A stretch of DNA of 64,000 bases from Streptomyces dysideae (GTDB taxonomy: Bacteria; Actinomycetota; Actinomycetes; Streptomycetales; Streptomycetaceae), in assembly GCF_001514305.1 (NCBI RefSeq), contig NZ_KQ949112.1, forward strand, positions 13,449 to 77,448, in the 5' to 3' direction. Positions within the stretch are counted from its first letter, which is position 1. The number at the start of each line of letters is the position of its first letter. Shown in pieces: positions 8,326 through 16,889 of the stretch. A program made the position numbers and the translations under genes. The notes below the pieces were generated by a model that saw only the letters and a list, made by a program, of their open reading frames with translations, was not told the DNA's origin and ran no database searches.

Positions 8326-8991
8326 TCACCGCGGCACGGCCGGTGCGGTGCGCGTCCGGTACGGCGCGAGGATGCCGTTGAGCCGGCGTTCGCCGTCCTG
8401 GGTGCCGAAGTCGACGGGGTCGGCGCCGGTGGGTTCGAGCGGCGGCGGATCGCCCCGGTCGTCGAAGAGGATCGCCATCCGGTCGGCGGGCTCGTGCTTC
8501 GACGGCCAGACGAAGCCCTGCGCCCAGGGCTTGGTCTGGCGGCGGATCCAGTGGCCCCAGTCGCGGGTCCGCGGACGGTCGGCGCCCTCGGTGCGCACCA
8601 GCCACGAGTCCTGCGCCACCGCCGCGAGATCCGCGCCGGACATGAGCGACACGACCTCGATGTCGGCGGCCAGCCGCAGGAAGGACAGACTGCGCCCCTC
8701 GAACGCGACGCGCGGCAGCAGCCGCTCGGTGCCGTCGCCCTCGAACACCAGGGAACGCAGCAGCACTTCGGACACCGCGGCGCCGACGCCGAATCCGACG
8801 CAGAGATAGCCGTAGGGGTCGTAGGGGGTGCTGTCGAAGCGGCCGCCGTAGGAGAAGGCGTGCGAGGGGCGGGTGTGGTACGCAGTCGGGGCGCGGTGCG
8901 TGGAGTGCACCCGGTAGACGGGGGTGCCCGCGCGCAGGGTGGCCCGGATGGGTTCGTCCGGCGGGGCGTCGGGGGGCGGGTACCTGCCCAT
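8326..8991 (-). CDS. RES-domain protein, probable NAD-degrading toxin
   Basis: 221 residues. The protein carries RES-like features: the N-terminal YRVHST with the conserved Arg, HAFSYGGRFDS, a central Glu in AVSEVLLRS, and a late block GFVWPSKHEPADRMAILFDDR. RES toxins (for example M. tuberculosis MbcT) break down NAD and are paired with antitoxins that carry a ParS/MbcA-like toxin-binding domain. Here the gene starts three bases after the stop of such an antitoxin-like gene. It is somewhat longer than many RES proteins (150-200). The domain call comes from motif reading, not a profile search. Confidence 0.7.
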   Translation of the reverse strand: MGRYPPPDAPPDEPIRATLRAGTPVYRVHSTHRAPTAYHTRPSHAFSYGGRFDSTPYDPYGYLCVGFGVGAAVSEVLLRSLVFEGDGTERLLPRVAFEGRSLSFLRLAADIEVVSLMSGADLAAVAQDSWLVRTEGADRPRTRDWGHWIRRQTKPWAQGFVWPSKHEPADRMAILFDDRGDPPPLEPTGADPVDFGTQDGERRLNGILAPYRTRTAPAVPR

Positions 8992-8994
8992 CGG

Positions 8995-9648
8995 CTACCA
9001 CTCCCCTTCGGTGGCGGCCAAGGCCCGTGCGGCGCCCAGCAGTTCGATGTCGCGGCCGCGGCCGAGCAGTCCGGCCGGGGTGCCGTCCCACCAGGTGGTG
9101 CGGGACAGCCACCAGTCGGCGGCGCCCCACGGGTCGGTACCCGCGTGCAGTACGGAGTTGACGTCCAGGACGATCTCCCAGGGCATGCTGCCGGCCTCGA
9201 ACTGGAAGGACGGCAGCCGCCGGCGCCCGCCGTCGTCCGACAGCACGATCAGCCGCCGGTCCGTGGCTCCCTCCATCCACTCCAACGACGGTTCCCGGAG
9301 CAGGCGCTGGCGGATCGGGCCCAGGACGGGGCCGACCATGGGGTTGTTGTCGAGGACCAGCAGGCACAGGTCCGCGGCGCCGTACCCCTCGTACCGGCTG
9401 CCCGTCGTGGGTGCGCCCGCGTGCCGTGTCCCGGCGTGCCGGCGCAGCCGCTCGCCCTCCTCAGCCGGGAGCGCCTCCAGTACGGTCCGTGCCGCCCGCT
9501 CGGCGGCCCGTTCCTGCTGGACGCCGTTGTCCCGCAGCTCGGCGAGGTGTCTGCCGAGCGCCTGCCGGGCGCCGGGGGCGAGCAGCCGGGACAGTCTGCT
9601 CCAGTCGGCCGCGAACGCGGCGAGCACCATGTAGGGGTTCACCCGCAC
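8995..9648 (-). CDS. Probable antitoxin with C-terminal ParS/MbcA-like toxin-binding domain
   Basis: 217 residues from GTG 9648, preceded by AAAGG at six bases; GTG 9642 and ATG 9630 are alternatives, and the frame itself stays open to 10056. The last 70 residues match the pattern of the toxin-binding domain of Xre/MbcA/ParS antitoxins: LPSFQF, then VNSVL, DPWGAADWWLSRT, and a closing TPAGLLGRG. The N-terminal 130 residues are helical and carry no clear HTH, which is unusual since most partners have an Xre HTH. Gene order (antitoxin first, three-base gap) fits a toxin-antitoxin operon. The family fit is good; the DNA-binding part is unexplained. Confidence 0.6.
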   Translation of the reverse strand: MRVNPYMVLAAFAADWSRLSRLLAPGARQALGRHLAELRDNGVQQERAAERAARTVLEALPAEEGERLRRHAGTRHAGAPTTGSRYEGYGAADLCLLVLDNNPMVGPVLGPIRQRLLREPSLEWMEGATDRRLIVLSDDGGRRRLPSFQFEAGSMPWEIVLDVNSVLHAGTDPWGAADWWLSRTTWWDGTPAGLLGRGRDIELLGAARALAATEGEW

Positions 9649-9714
9649 CTGTGCCCTTTCTCTTCTCCGTCGGGTAACTCTGCTCTTGGGTGGGGCCCGG
9701 TGGGCACAACGGTG

Positions 9715-9990
9715 CGACGCGGAGATGCCGAGACCGAGGACTTGAAACACCTCGGGCCGGGCGAGGTGGCTGTTGCGCAGGCCGGGCGCCAGAGCTCGCG
9801 GGTACCCGGGCGCCGCCCGCAGCAGGTTCTCCACCTCGACGGGCCAGGCATCGGTCAGGGCCCCGGAGTGTGGAGCGCCCGCCCGCCTCAGCAGCGGAAG
9901 GTGGAGGTCGCGGATCCGGACCAGGCCCGCCACCCGCACCATCTGCACCTCCCGGAGGACCGACGCGACGTCGAACTGCGGAGCACCAGG
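9715..9990 (-). pseudogene. Unrecognised coding remnant upstream of the antitoxin
   Basis: About 90 codons in the antitoxin's frame show strong third-position G/C and an amphipathic pattern (VASVLREVQMVRVAGLVRIR and on to EVFQVLGLG), then the codon pattern collapses at about 9710 into non-coding sequence before the antitoxin's ribosome binding site. It may be the broken end of an older gene, or a real N-terminal extension of the antitoxin. I do not recognise the family. Confidence 0.35.
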
Positions 9991-10152
9991 GGACGTCCAC
10001 CCACACGCGTGCGCCCGCCTCACCGGCCACCAAGGCGGCGTGCCGGACCTGCCCACGCTATCCCCTGCGGAGGCCCCGGAGGGGGCGGTGCGGAATTCGG
10101 GGCCACCTCAATCGGGCCGCCCACAAGCCACTTCACCCCCGCGCGGACCGTC

Positions 10153-11403
10153 TCACGCCCAGCGCAGCCAGGCCCGCACCTCGAACCCCCCGTCCGCCGC
10201 GGACCCGTGCGTCAGCCGGCCGCCCGCCAGCGTCGCCCGCTCCGCCAGCCCGATCAGGCCCTGTCCGGAGCCGGGGACGTGCGGGACCTCGCCGTCGGGC
10301 GCGGGATTCCGTACGGACATGGCGAGGCCCTCCCCCGGCGCACCTGTCACGGTCACCGTGACCTCCGTGCCGGGCGCGTGCTTGCGGGCGTTGGTCAGGC
10401 CCTCCTGGGCGATGCGGTAGGCGGTGCGGCCGACGGAGGCGGGCACGGCGGCGGGGTCGGTGACGCGGTTGTCGAGGGTGACCTTCATGCCGGCCTCGCG
10501 GGACTCGGCGACCAGCGTGTCCAGCGCGCCGAGCGTCGGCTGGGGGCGCCCGGCGTCGTCGGGGTCGCCCGCCCGCAGTACGCCGATGATCTCCCGCAGG
10601 TCCTGCAGCGCCTCGTGGGCGCTCTCCCTGATGACGCCCGCCGCCCGGGCGACCTCCTCGCGGGGTGCGTCGGGCCGGAACTCCAGCGCGCCCGCGTGCA
10701 CGCTCAGCAGGGTGAGCCGGTGCGCGAGCACGTCGTGCATCTCCCTGGCGATGGCCTCGCGCGCCAGCCGCTGCGCCTGTTCGGCCCGCAGCCCTGCCTC
10801 CGTCTCGGCGCGCCGGGCGCGGTCGCGCAGGCTCAGCATGAGCTGCCGTTTGGAGCGGACGAACATGCCCCAGCCGACCAGCGCGGCCGTCAGCAGCGCG
10901 GCGGCGAACACCGCCCAGCCGTACGGCACTTCGGGGTCGGGACGGAACCAGAAGAAGAGCGGCGTCAGCGCCACGGACGCGCCGCCCACCCAGGCCGCGT
11001 ACCGGTACGGCCGGTGCACGGCGAGCGTGAACAGGGCGACGAGGCCCGCGCCGCCCGCGGTGTTCGACACGAAGCAGACCGGGACCATCGCCACCGCGAG
11101 CCCGAGCGGCCAGCGGCGCCGCAGCCAGACCGCGGCGCAGGCGAGCACGCCCAGCAACTGGTCGGCGATGCCGTAGCCCCGCGGGAGGTTCTCGGCATCC
11201 AGCGTGTCCGCGGCCAGCAGACCGACGAACACGGCCAGCAGGAAGCAGGAGAAGTCGACCACCCAGTCGCGCGCGGTGCGCCGGGGCCGTCCGGAGCGTC
11301 CTGCGGCGGCGTCGGGGTCGAGTTCCTTCACCAGGGCGGAGGGCAGCAGCCAGCGCCGCCCCACGAACGCCTGGGGGACCGGCTCCGGCATGTCACCACT
11401 CAC
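10153..11403 (-). CDS. Two-component sensor histidine kinase (HisKA_3/NarX type)
   Basis: 416 residues from GTG 11403; ATG 11391 is an alternative, and neither has a clear ribosome binding site. Four or five membrane segments occupy about 46-190. The phosphorylation region follows, with the His in EMHDVLAHRLTLLS near 222, and an HATPase_c domain with the N box ENARKH-like EGLTNARKHAPG near 335-346 and a GSGQGL G box. It phosphorylates the response regulator 1.9 kb downstream on the same strand. The signal is unknown; the short loops between membrane segments suggest sensing within the membrane. Confidence 0.92.
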   Translation of the reverse strand: MSGDMPEPVPQAFVGRRWLLPSALVKELDPDAAAGRSGRPRRTARDWVVDFSCFLLAVFVGLLAADTLDAENLPRGYGIADQLLGVLACAAVWLRRRWPLGLAVAMVPVCFVSNTAGGAGLVALFTLAVHRPYRYAAWVGGASVALTPLFFWFRPDPEVPYGWAVFAAALLTAALVGWGMFVRSKRQLMLSLRDRARRAETEAGLRAEQAQRLAREAIAREMHDVLAHRLTLLSVHAGALEFRPDAPREEVARAAGVIRESAHEALQDLREIIGVLRAGDPDDAGRPQPTLGALDTLVAESREAGMKVTLDNRVTDPAAVPASVGRTAYRIAQEGLTNARKHAPGTEVTVTVTGAPGEGLAMSVRNPAPDGEVPHVPGSGQGLIGLAERATLAGGRLTHGSAADGGFEVRAWLRWA

Positions 11404-11583
11404 GGTTGACGAATCTATGCGGTGCGAGCCCGTGACACCCCTCCGCGGCCGTGATCGTCGACGAAAGTCGCGTCATCGGAGACTTTCGGCGCTGCGGGCC
11501 CAGGCGGACCGCAGTCTTCCGTCGGACATGGCCGGCCCGGCGGCCGATGTGTGCAGGGGATCCGCGGGGCGAGAGTCATCCTC

Positions 11584-11784
11584 ATGAAGCAGTTGCTGGA
11601 GATCCTGGGATTCATCGCCCTGGTGCAGGGCGGCGCCGGGCTGTTGCACGAGTTCACCGACTGGGACTGGGGCCTTGTCCAACGCCTCGGCTTCCTCGAC
11701 GGCTACGAGATCTACGCGAGCGTCGCACTGCTCGTGCTGGCGTTCGCGCTGTTCGCCGCCGCCGAGAGCCAGAAGTCCAGGTGA
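11584..11784 (+). CDS. Small two-helix membrane protein
   Basis: 66 residues. Two hydrophobic segments at about 3-24 and 43-61 flank an acidic/aromatic loop (HEFTDWDWG). ATG 11584 is chosen as the start just before the first segment; the longer ATG at 11551 adds arginine-rich residues. The type (a short protein with a HEF-DWDWG loop) is conserved in streptomycetes, to my recollection, without known function. It stands alone between the histidine kinase and the ribonuclease. Confidence 0.65.
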   Translation: MKQLLEILGFIALVQGGAGLLHEFTDWDWGLVQRLGFLDGYEIYASVALLVLAFALFAAAESQKSR

Positions 11785-11899
11785 GGACCGCATGGAGACG
11801 CCGCGCGCCAGGTTAACTTCCCGAAAACCCATCGGACTTGACGGGAAAATCCTGAGTTGTCATTGACATGCCACTGTCTACGCGCGTCATCATGAGGGC

Positions 11900-12295
11900 A
11901 TGAGATTCCCCCCACGCGCCACCCGGATCGGCGCCGCAGCCGCTCTTCTGTCCGCTCTCCTCGTGGGCGGCACCGTCGCCGCCACACCCGCGGGCGCCGC
12001 TGCGACCGCCGTCGGTGACATCTGCTACAGCGCCCTGCCCTCCCAGGCCCACGACACGCTCGACCTGATCGAACAGGGCGGGCCCTACCCCTACACGCAG
12101 GACGGGACCGTCTTCCAGAACCGGGAAGGCATCCTGCCCAGCCAGTCCTCCGGCTACTACCACGAGTACACCGTGATCACGCCGGGCTCCTCCACGCGCG
12201 GTGCGCGCCGCATCGTGACCGGCGAGGAGAATCGGGAGGACTACTACACCGCCGACCACTACGCCTCGTTCGACCTGGTCGACCACAGCTGCTGA
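11900..12295 (+). CDS. Secreted guanyl-specific ribonuclease (RNase Sa family)
   Basis: 131 residues: a signal peptide of about 34 residues (basic start, LLSALLVGG core, alanine-rich cleavage region) and a mature enzyme of 97. It aligns without gaps to RNase Sa with an offset of 35: catalytic Glu89 (Sa Glu54), Arg104 (Arg69) and His120 (His85), and the disulphide Cys42-Cys131 (Cys7-Cys96). All catalytic residues are present, so it should cleave RNA after G outside the cell. No barstar-like inhibitor gene lies beside it. A TTGACA at 11871-11876 may be part of its promoter. Confidence 0.93.
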   Translation: MRFPPRATRIGAAAALLSALLVGGTVAATPAGAAATAVGDICYSALPSQAHDTLDLIEQGGPYPYTQDGTVFQNREGILPSQSSGYYHEYTVITPGSSTRGARRIVTGEENREDYYTADHYASFDLVDHSC

Positions 12296-12391
12296 GTCCC
12301 CCACCTCCGCCGCAACCAGTCCCGAACCCCTTGCCCCGCGTACCCCCCACAGCACCACCGGACGCGGGGCGAGGCCGTTCCTCCGTGGTAC

Positions 12392-12424
12392 AACCCTCCG
12401 GGTGACAATGTCGCCCGGAGGGTT
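12392..12424 (+). promoter_or_regulatory. Hairpin abutting the LysR ribosome binding site
   Basis: AACCCTCCGGG (12392-12402) and CCCGGAGGGTT (12414-12424) form a perfect 11-bp stem with an 11-base loop. The Shine-Dalgarno GGAG starts at the very next base and the ATG is ten bases on. It may end the ribonuclease transcript, act as an operator for the LysR protein, or hinder initiation of the LysR message. Confidence 0.5.
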
Positions 12425-12433
12425 GGAGATCTG

Positions 12434-13300
12434 ATGGAGCGACGTCAGCTGGAGTATTTCATCGCCGTGGTCGAGCACGGCGGTTTCACGGCTGCGGCCA
12501 TTGCGCTCCATGTCGCACAGCCTTCCCTTTCGCATTCGATCCGGACGCTGGAGAGGGAATTGGGCGGAGCCCTTTTTCACCGGCTCCCGCACGGCGTTGT
12601 CCTCACCGCGGCGGGTGAGTCATTGGTGCGGCCCGCACAACAGGTTCTGCGTGACCTTTCCACGGCGAGTTCCTCGGTCCGTGAAGTCCTGGGGATCGGC
12701 GGCGGGCGACTCGACATCGTGTCGCAGACGACCCTTTCGGTAGACCCACTGGCCGACATGCTGGGCCGCTTCCACCGCGCACATCCGAAGGTCGCGGTGC
12801 GCGTGGTCGACCCGGAGCGGGGATCCGCGGTCGTCACCATGGTCGGGTCCGGCCAGTGCGAACTCGGCCTGGTGGACGCCTCGGTGCCCACGACGGATCT
12901 CCGCGGCATCGACCTGCCGGAGCACGAGATGCACGTCGTGGTGCCCCAGGACCACCCACACCCGGCAGGCAGCACCATCACCGCGCGCGAACTGGCCCAG
13001 CTGGACCTGATCGTGACACCGCCGGGCACTGAGACCCGGGCGGCGGTGGACGACCTGTTCACCGCACTGGGCGTCCCGCCCCGGATCGTGGTGGAGACCG
13101 CGCACCGCGCGATGATCGTCCCGCTGATCCTGTCCGGTGTCGGAGCGTCACTGCTCCCCACCTCGATGGCGTCGGACGCCGCACTCCGCGGGGCCCGCAT
13201 GCTGTCCACGCGCCCGCGGCTGCTGCGCCACGGCCGGCTGGTCTGGCGATCCGGCCCGCTGTCCCCCGCCGCCCAGGCGTTCGTCGACCTGACCCTATAG
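12434..13300 (+). CDS. LysR-family transcriptional regulator
   Basis: 288 residues. The winged HTH spans about 1-60 (MERRQLEYFIAVVEHGGFTA, then AQPSLSHSIRTLERELG) and the periplasmic-binding-type effector domain about 90-288. It is read in the same direction as the sulfatase that starts 260 bases downstream, not divergent from it as is common for LysR pairs. It is likely to regulate the sulfatase operon; the A/T-rich 13296-13345 stretch and the region before 13560 would be the places to bind. The inducer is unknown, perhaps a sulfate ester or its product. Confidence 0.9.
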   Translation: MERRQLEYFIAVVEHGGFTAAAIALHVAQPSLSHSIRTLERELGGALFHRLPHGVVLTAAGESLVRPAQQVLRDLSTASSSVREVLGIGGGRLDIVSQTTLSVDPLADMLGRFHRAHPKVAVRVVDPERGSAVVTMVGSGQCELGLVDASVPTTDLRGIDLPEHEMHVVVPQDHPHPAGSTITARELAQLDLIVTPPGTETRAAVDDLFTALGVPPRIVVETAHRAMIVPLILSGVGASLLPTSMASDAALRGARMLSTRPRLLRHGRLVWRSGPLSPAAQAFVDLTL

Positions 13301-13559
13301 AAGTTTTCTATGGGCCTCATTCAAAACAGGTCCGGGATGATTTCGGCCGTCTTATTGACCGGATCGATGGCGGGTGCCATTTTTACTGCACCGCAGACCC
13401 GGATCTCAGGTTTCCCGCCGTTTCGCCCACCTGCCTGTTACCGGCCAGGAATTCCATCAGGATAAGAGCGCGTAACATTCTGATGTCAGGCGCCGCCGAA
13501 TGCTGTGCGTCGCGTGGGCGGAGGAATAAGCGTTGTCGCCGCCCATGAGGGAGAAGCAC

Positions 13560-15920
13560 ATGACTGAGTTCGACGCCGGACGGCACATACTGCCCCGGCC
13601 GGACACGCGTCGGCCCTTGACGACCGCGATGGACGTCCACGACCAGGAGACCGCATTCACCCCCATCGGTCCGGTCCCTCCACCGCAGGGCGCGCCGAAC
13701 GTGGTGATCGTGCTGGTCGACGACCTCGGGTTCGGCACCTCCAGCTCGTTCGGCGGGCCGTGCGAGATGCCGACCGCGGAACGACTCGCCGACGACGGGC
13801 TGCGCTACACCCGCTTCCATGTGACGGCACTGTGCTCGCCGACCCGGCAGGCCCTGCTGACCGGACGCAACCACCACTCGGTCGGCATGGGCGGCACCAC
13901 CGAGATGACCACCGCGGCCCCCGGGTACAACGGGTTCCGGCCCCGAAGCGCGGCGACCATGGCCCAGATCCTGCAGAAGAACGGCTACAGCACCGCGGCC
14001 TTCGGCAAGTGGCACCAGACCCCGCCACGGGAGATCAGCGCGGTCGGGCCGTTCGACCGCTGGCCGACCGGGGAGGGGTTCGACACCTTCTACGGGTTCA
14101 TGGGCGCCGAGATGAACCACTGGTACCCGTTGCTGTACCAGGGCACCACCCCGGTCGAGCCGGATCGCCGGCCCGAGGACGGGTACCACCTCTCCGAGGA
14201 CCTCGTCGACCACGCCATCGACTGGGTACGCACGCAGCGCACGCTGACCCCGGGCCGGCCGTTCTTCACCTACCTCGCACTCGGTGCCGCGCACGCTCCC
14301 CTGCACGTCGGCCCGGAATGGCAGGAGAAGTACCGCGGACGCTTCGACCACGGCTGGGATCGTCAGCGCGAACTGACCCTGCGGCTCCAGAAGGAACTCG
14401 GTGTCGTGCCCGAGGACACAGAGCTCGCGAGCTGGGCCGAAGGCGTTCCGCACTGGGACGAGCTCACCGACAACCAGCGCCGGCTGGCGGCCAGGTTCAT
14501 GGAGACGTTCGCCGGGTTCACCGAACACGCCGACGTACAGGTCGGCAGGTTCGTCGAAGCGCTGGAGGAACTCGGCGAGCTGGACAACACGCTCTTCCTC
14601 TACATCCTCGGTGACAACGGCGCCTCGGGCGAAGGCGGCATCGAGGGGACGATCGTCGAGCACCGGCTCGGTCACGGCGTGGTGGACGACCCGGACGAGA
14701 TGATCGACCACCTCGACGAGATCGGCGGCCCGCACAGCTATCCCATCGCCCCGGCGGGATGGGCGCTGGCGCTGAACACTCCCTACCAGTGGACCAAGCA
14801 GGTGGCCTCACACTTCGGCGGCACCCGGGACGGCATGATCCTGCACTGGCCGCGCGGGGTGCCCGAGCGCGGGGGGCTTCGTCACCAGTTCTCCCATGTG
14901 ATCGATGTGCTGCCGACGATCCTGGACTGCGTCGGGATCCCGGCGCCGTTCAGCGTCGACGGGGTGCCACAGCAGCCCCTCGAAGGGACGAGCATGTCGC
15001 AGACGCTCGCCGATCCCGACGCGCCCGAGTTCCATCAGACGCAGTACTTCGAGATGTGCGGCAACCGGGGTATCTACCACCGGGGTTGGATGGCGGTCAC
15101 CCGGCACGGCATCCCCTGGGAGATGGTGCCGACACACGGCCGGAGGTTCGCCGACGACGTCTGGGAACTCTACGACCTGCACCACGACTGGAGCCAGGCG
15201 CACGACATCGCCGCCGAACACCCCGAGAAGCTGCGCCAGTTGCAGGACCTGTTCCTGATCGAGGCGGCGAAGTACCAGGTCTTCCCCCTGGACGACCGGG
15301 TCACCGAGCGGGAGAACCCCGCCGTGGCCGGCCGCATCGACCTGCTCGGCGACCGGACGTCCGTGACCTACCGCGGCGGAATGCGGCGGTTCACCGAGGA
15401 GACCACACCCAACGTCAAGAACCGCTCACACAGCATCACCGCGGACATCGACGTACCGGAAACAGCGGCCGAAGGCGTGCTCATCGCACAGGGCGGCCGA
15501 TTCGGCGGCTGGTCCCTGTACTTCACCGGGGGAAAGCCGGCCTACGCCTACAACTACTTCGGGATGAGCCTGTACACCGTGCGCGGCGGGAAGCCCGTGG
15601 CGCCGGGACGGCATGAGGTCCGGCTCGAATTCGACTACGACGGCGGAGGACTCGGCAAGGGGGGGACTGCCGTGCTCCTGGTCGACGGTGAGAAGTACGC
15701 GACCGGACAGGTCCCGCGGACCATCCCGTACTACTTCTCCTTCGACGAGACGCTGAATGTCGGAGTGGACCTGAGCACGCCGGTGACCGACGACTATCCC
15801 GTCATCGACAACGAGTTCACCGGGACCGTTTATTCGGTCCGTATCGACCTGAACGGCGAGAGCACCCACTCCACCGAATTCGACGGCGGACTGCACCGGC
15901 GCGTGATGGGGGCCCAGTGA
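13560..15920 (+). CDS. Type I arylsulfatase (alkaline phosphatase superfamily)
   Basis: 786 residues from ATG 13560, with GGGAG seven bases before it. It hydrolyses a sulfate ester using a formylglycine made from Cys92 in the CSPTR-QALLTGR signature. The metal site begins with VDDLGFG at 53-59, GKWH lies near 149-152, and DNGASGEGG follows in the second half. Beyond the catalytic domain (to about 560) is a beta-rich tail of about 200 residues, so it belongs to the long arylsulfatase group rather than to choline sulfatases (about 510). No signal peptide is visible. The next gene, overlapping by GTGA, encodes the enzyme that matures Cys92. The substrate is unknown. Confidence 0.93.
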   Translation: MTEFDAGRHILPRPDTRRPLTTAMDVHDQETAFTPIGPVPPPQGAPNVVIVLVDDLGFGTSSSFGGPCEMPTAERLADDGLRYTRFHVTALCSPTRQALLTGRNHHSVGMGGTTEMTTAAPGYNGFRPRSAATMAQILQKNGYSTAAFGKWHQTPPREISAVGPFDRWPTGEGFDTFYGFMGAEMNHWYPLLYQGTTPVEPDRRPEDGYHLSEDLVDHAIDWVRTQRTLTPGRPFFTYLALGAAHAPLHVGPEWQEKYRGRFDHGWDRQRELTLRLQKELGVVPEDTELASWAEGVPHWDELTDNQRRLAARFMETFAGFTEHADVQVGRFVEALEELGELDNTLFLYILGDNGASGEGGIEGTIVEHRLGHGVVDDPDEMIDHLDEIGGPHSYPIAPAGWALALNTPYQWTKQVASHFGGTRDGMILHWPRGVPERGGLRHQFSHVIDVLPTILDCVGIPAPFSVDGVPQQPLEGTSMSQTLADPDAPEFHQTQYFEMCGNRGIYHRGWMAVTRHGIPWEMVPTHGRRFADDVWELYDLHHDWSQAHDIAAEHPEKLRQLQDLFLIEAAKYQVFPLDDRVTERENPAVAGRIDLLGDRTSVTYRGGMRRFTEETTPNVKNRSHSITADIDVPETAAEGVLIAQGGRFGGWSLYFTGGKPAYAYNYFGMSLYTVRGGKPVAPGRHEVRLEFDYDGGGLGKGGTAVLLVDGEKYATGQVPRTIPYYFSFDETLNVGVDLSTPVTDDYPVIDNEFTGTVYSVRIDLNGESTHSTEFDGGLHRRVMGAQ

Positions 15921-16807
15921 ACTGCTGTGCGCCGTCCGGCGGCCAGGCGGCGGACCGGCAACCGTCCCAAGGGGTCGCTGCCGGGGAGGCGACAACCGAG
16001 GACATGGTGGCCGTTCCTGCCGGCGCATTCCTCATGGGCAGTGAGGACGCACTCGCCTACCCCGGCGACGGGGAGGGGCCGGTGCGGACCGTGCACGTCG
16101 ACGCGTTCTGGATCGATGCCCGCACGGTGTCGAACGCACAGTTCAGCCGCTTCGTCACCGAGACCGGGTACCGCACCTCGGCCGAGCACATCGGCTGGTC
16201 GTTCGTCTTCGCCGGTCTGCTCCCGGACGACTTCCCGCCGACCCGGGGGGTGGTGGGCGCACCGTGGTGGCGCCAGGTCGAGGGTGCTGACTGGCGTCAT
16301 CCGGACGGACCGCAATCCACGCTGGAAGGCCGGGCGGACCATCCGGCCGTGCACATCGACTGGCACGACGCCCGCGCCTACTGCTCCTGGGCAGGTAAAC
16401 GTCTGCCCACCGAAGCGGAATGGGAACACGCGGCACGAGGAGGTCTGCACGGAAAGGTGTTCCCCTGGGGCGACGAGCTCGAACCGGGCGGTCGCCCCCG
16501 GATGAACGTGTGGCAGGGCGAATTCCCGCACCGGAACACGAAAGCCGACGGCTGGTACGGCACCTGCCCGGTGAACGCTTTCGAACCCAACGGTTTTGGT
16601 CTGTACAACACCACCGGCAACGTCTGGGAGTGGTGCGCGGATCGATTCTCACCCTCATCTGACGGGCAGCAGCGCGTCGCCAAGGGCGGCTCCTACCTGT
16701 GCCACGCGTCCTACTGCCGCCGCTACCGGGTTGCCGCGAGGCAAGGTCTCACCCCGGATTCGGCGACGGGGAACGTGGGATTCCGGTGCGCTCTGGACAT
16801 GGCTTGA
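15917..16807 (+). CDS. Formylglycine-generating enzyme (sulfatase maturase, SUMF1 family)
   Basis: 296 residues. Copper-dependent oxidation of the sulfatase Cys to formylglycine. It has the family landmarks VPAGAFLMGS, the WxxA-like GKRLPTEAEWEHAARGG, NVWEWCADR, and the catalytic pair Cys262 and Cys267 in YLCHASYCRRYR, five residues apart as in the characterised S. coelicolor enzyme. The GTG start overlaps the sulfatase stop as GTGA, which ties maturase to substrate stoichiometrically. There is no signal peptide, so both act in the cytosol or the sulfatase is matured before export. Confidence 0.95.
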   Translation: MNCCAPSGGQAADRQPSQGVAAGEATTEDMVAVPAGAFLMGSEDALAYPGDGEGPVRTVHVDAFWIDARTVSNAQFSRFVTETGYRTSAEHIGWSFVFAGLLPDDFPPTRGVVGAPWWRQVEGADWRHPDGPQSTLEGRADHPAVHIDWHDARAYCSWAGKRLPTEAEWEHAARGGLHGKVFPWGDELEPGGRPRMNVWQGEFPHRNTKADGWYGTCPVNAFEPNGFGLYNTTGNVWEWCADRFSPSSDGQQRVAKGGSYLCHASYCRRYRVAARQGLTPDSATGNVGFRCALDMA

Positions 16808-16889
16808 TCCCCAGGCAGAAGTGAAAACCCGGCGGGCCCGCACTCGCACTCAGGCAACAGCGCAAAACCAGGTGTAAGGAGCTCGGACC

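Noticed and set aside
8284..11409. Plus-strand open frame of about 1040 codons opposite the RES, antitoxin and kinase genes
   Set aside because: Composition is Gly/Arg/Val/Asp-rich antisense sequence, with no ribosome binding site and no recognisable domain.
13296..13312. LysR operator at TATAGAAGTTTTCTATG
   Set aside because: The palindrome includes the LysR stop codon and is 250 bases from the sulfatase start; it is as likely to be a weak terminator, so it is not listed as a site.
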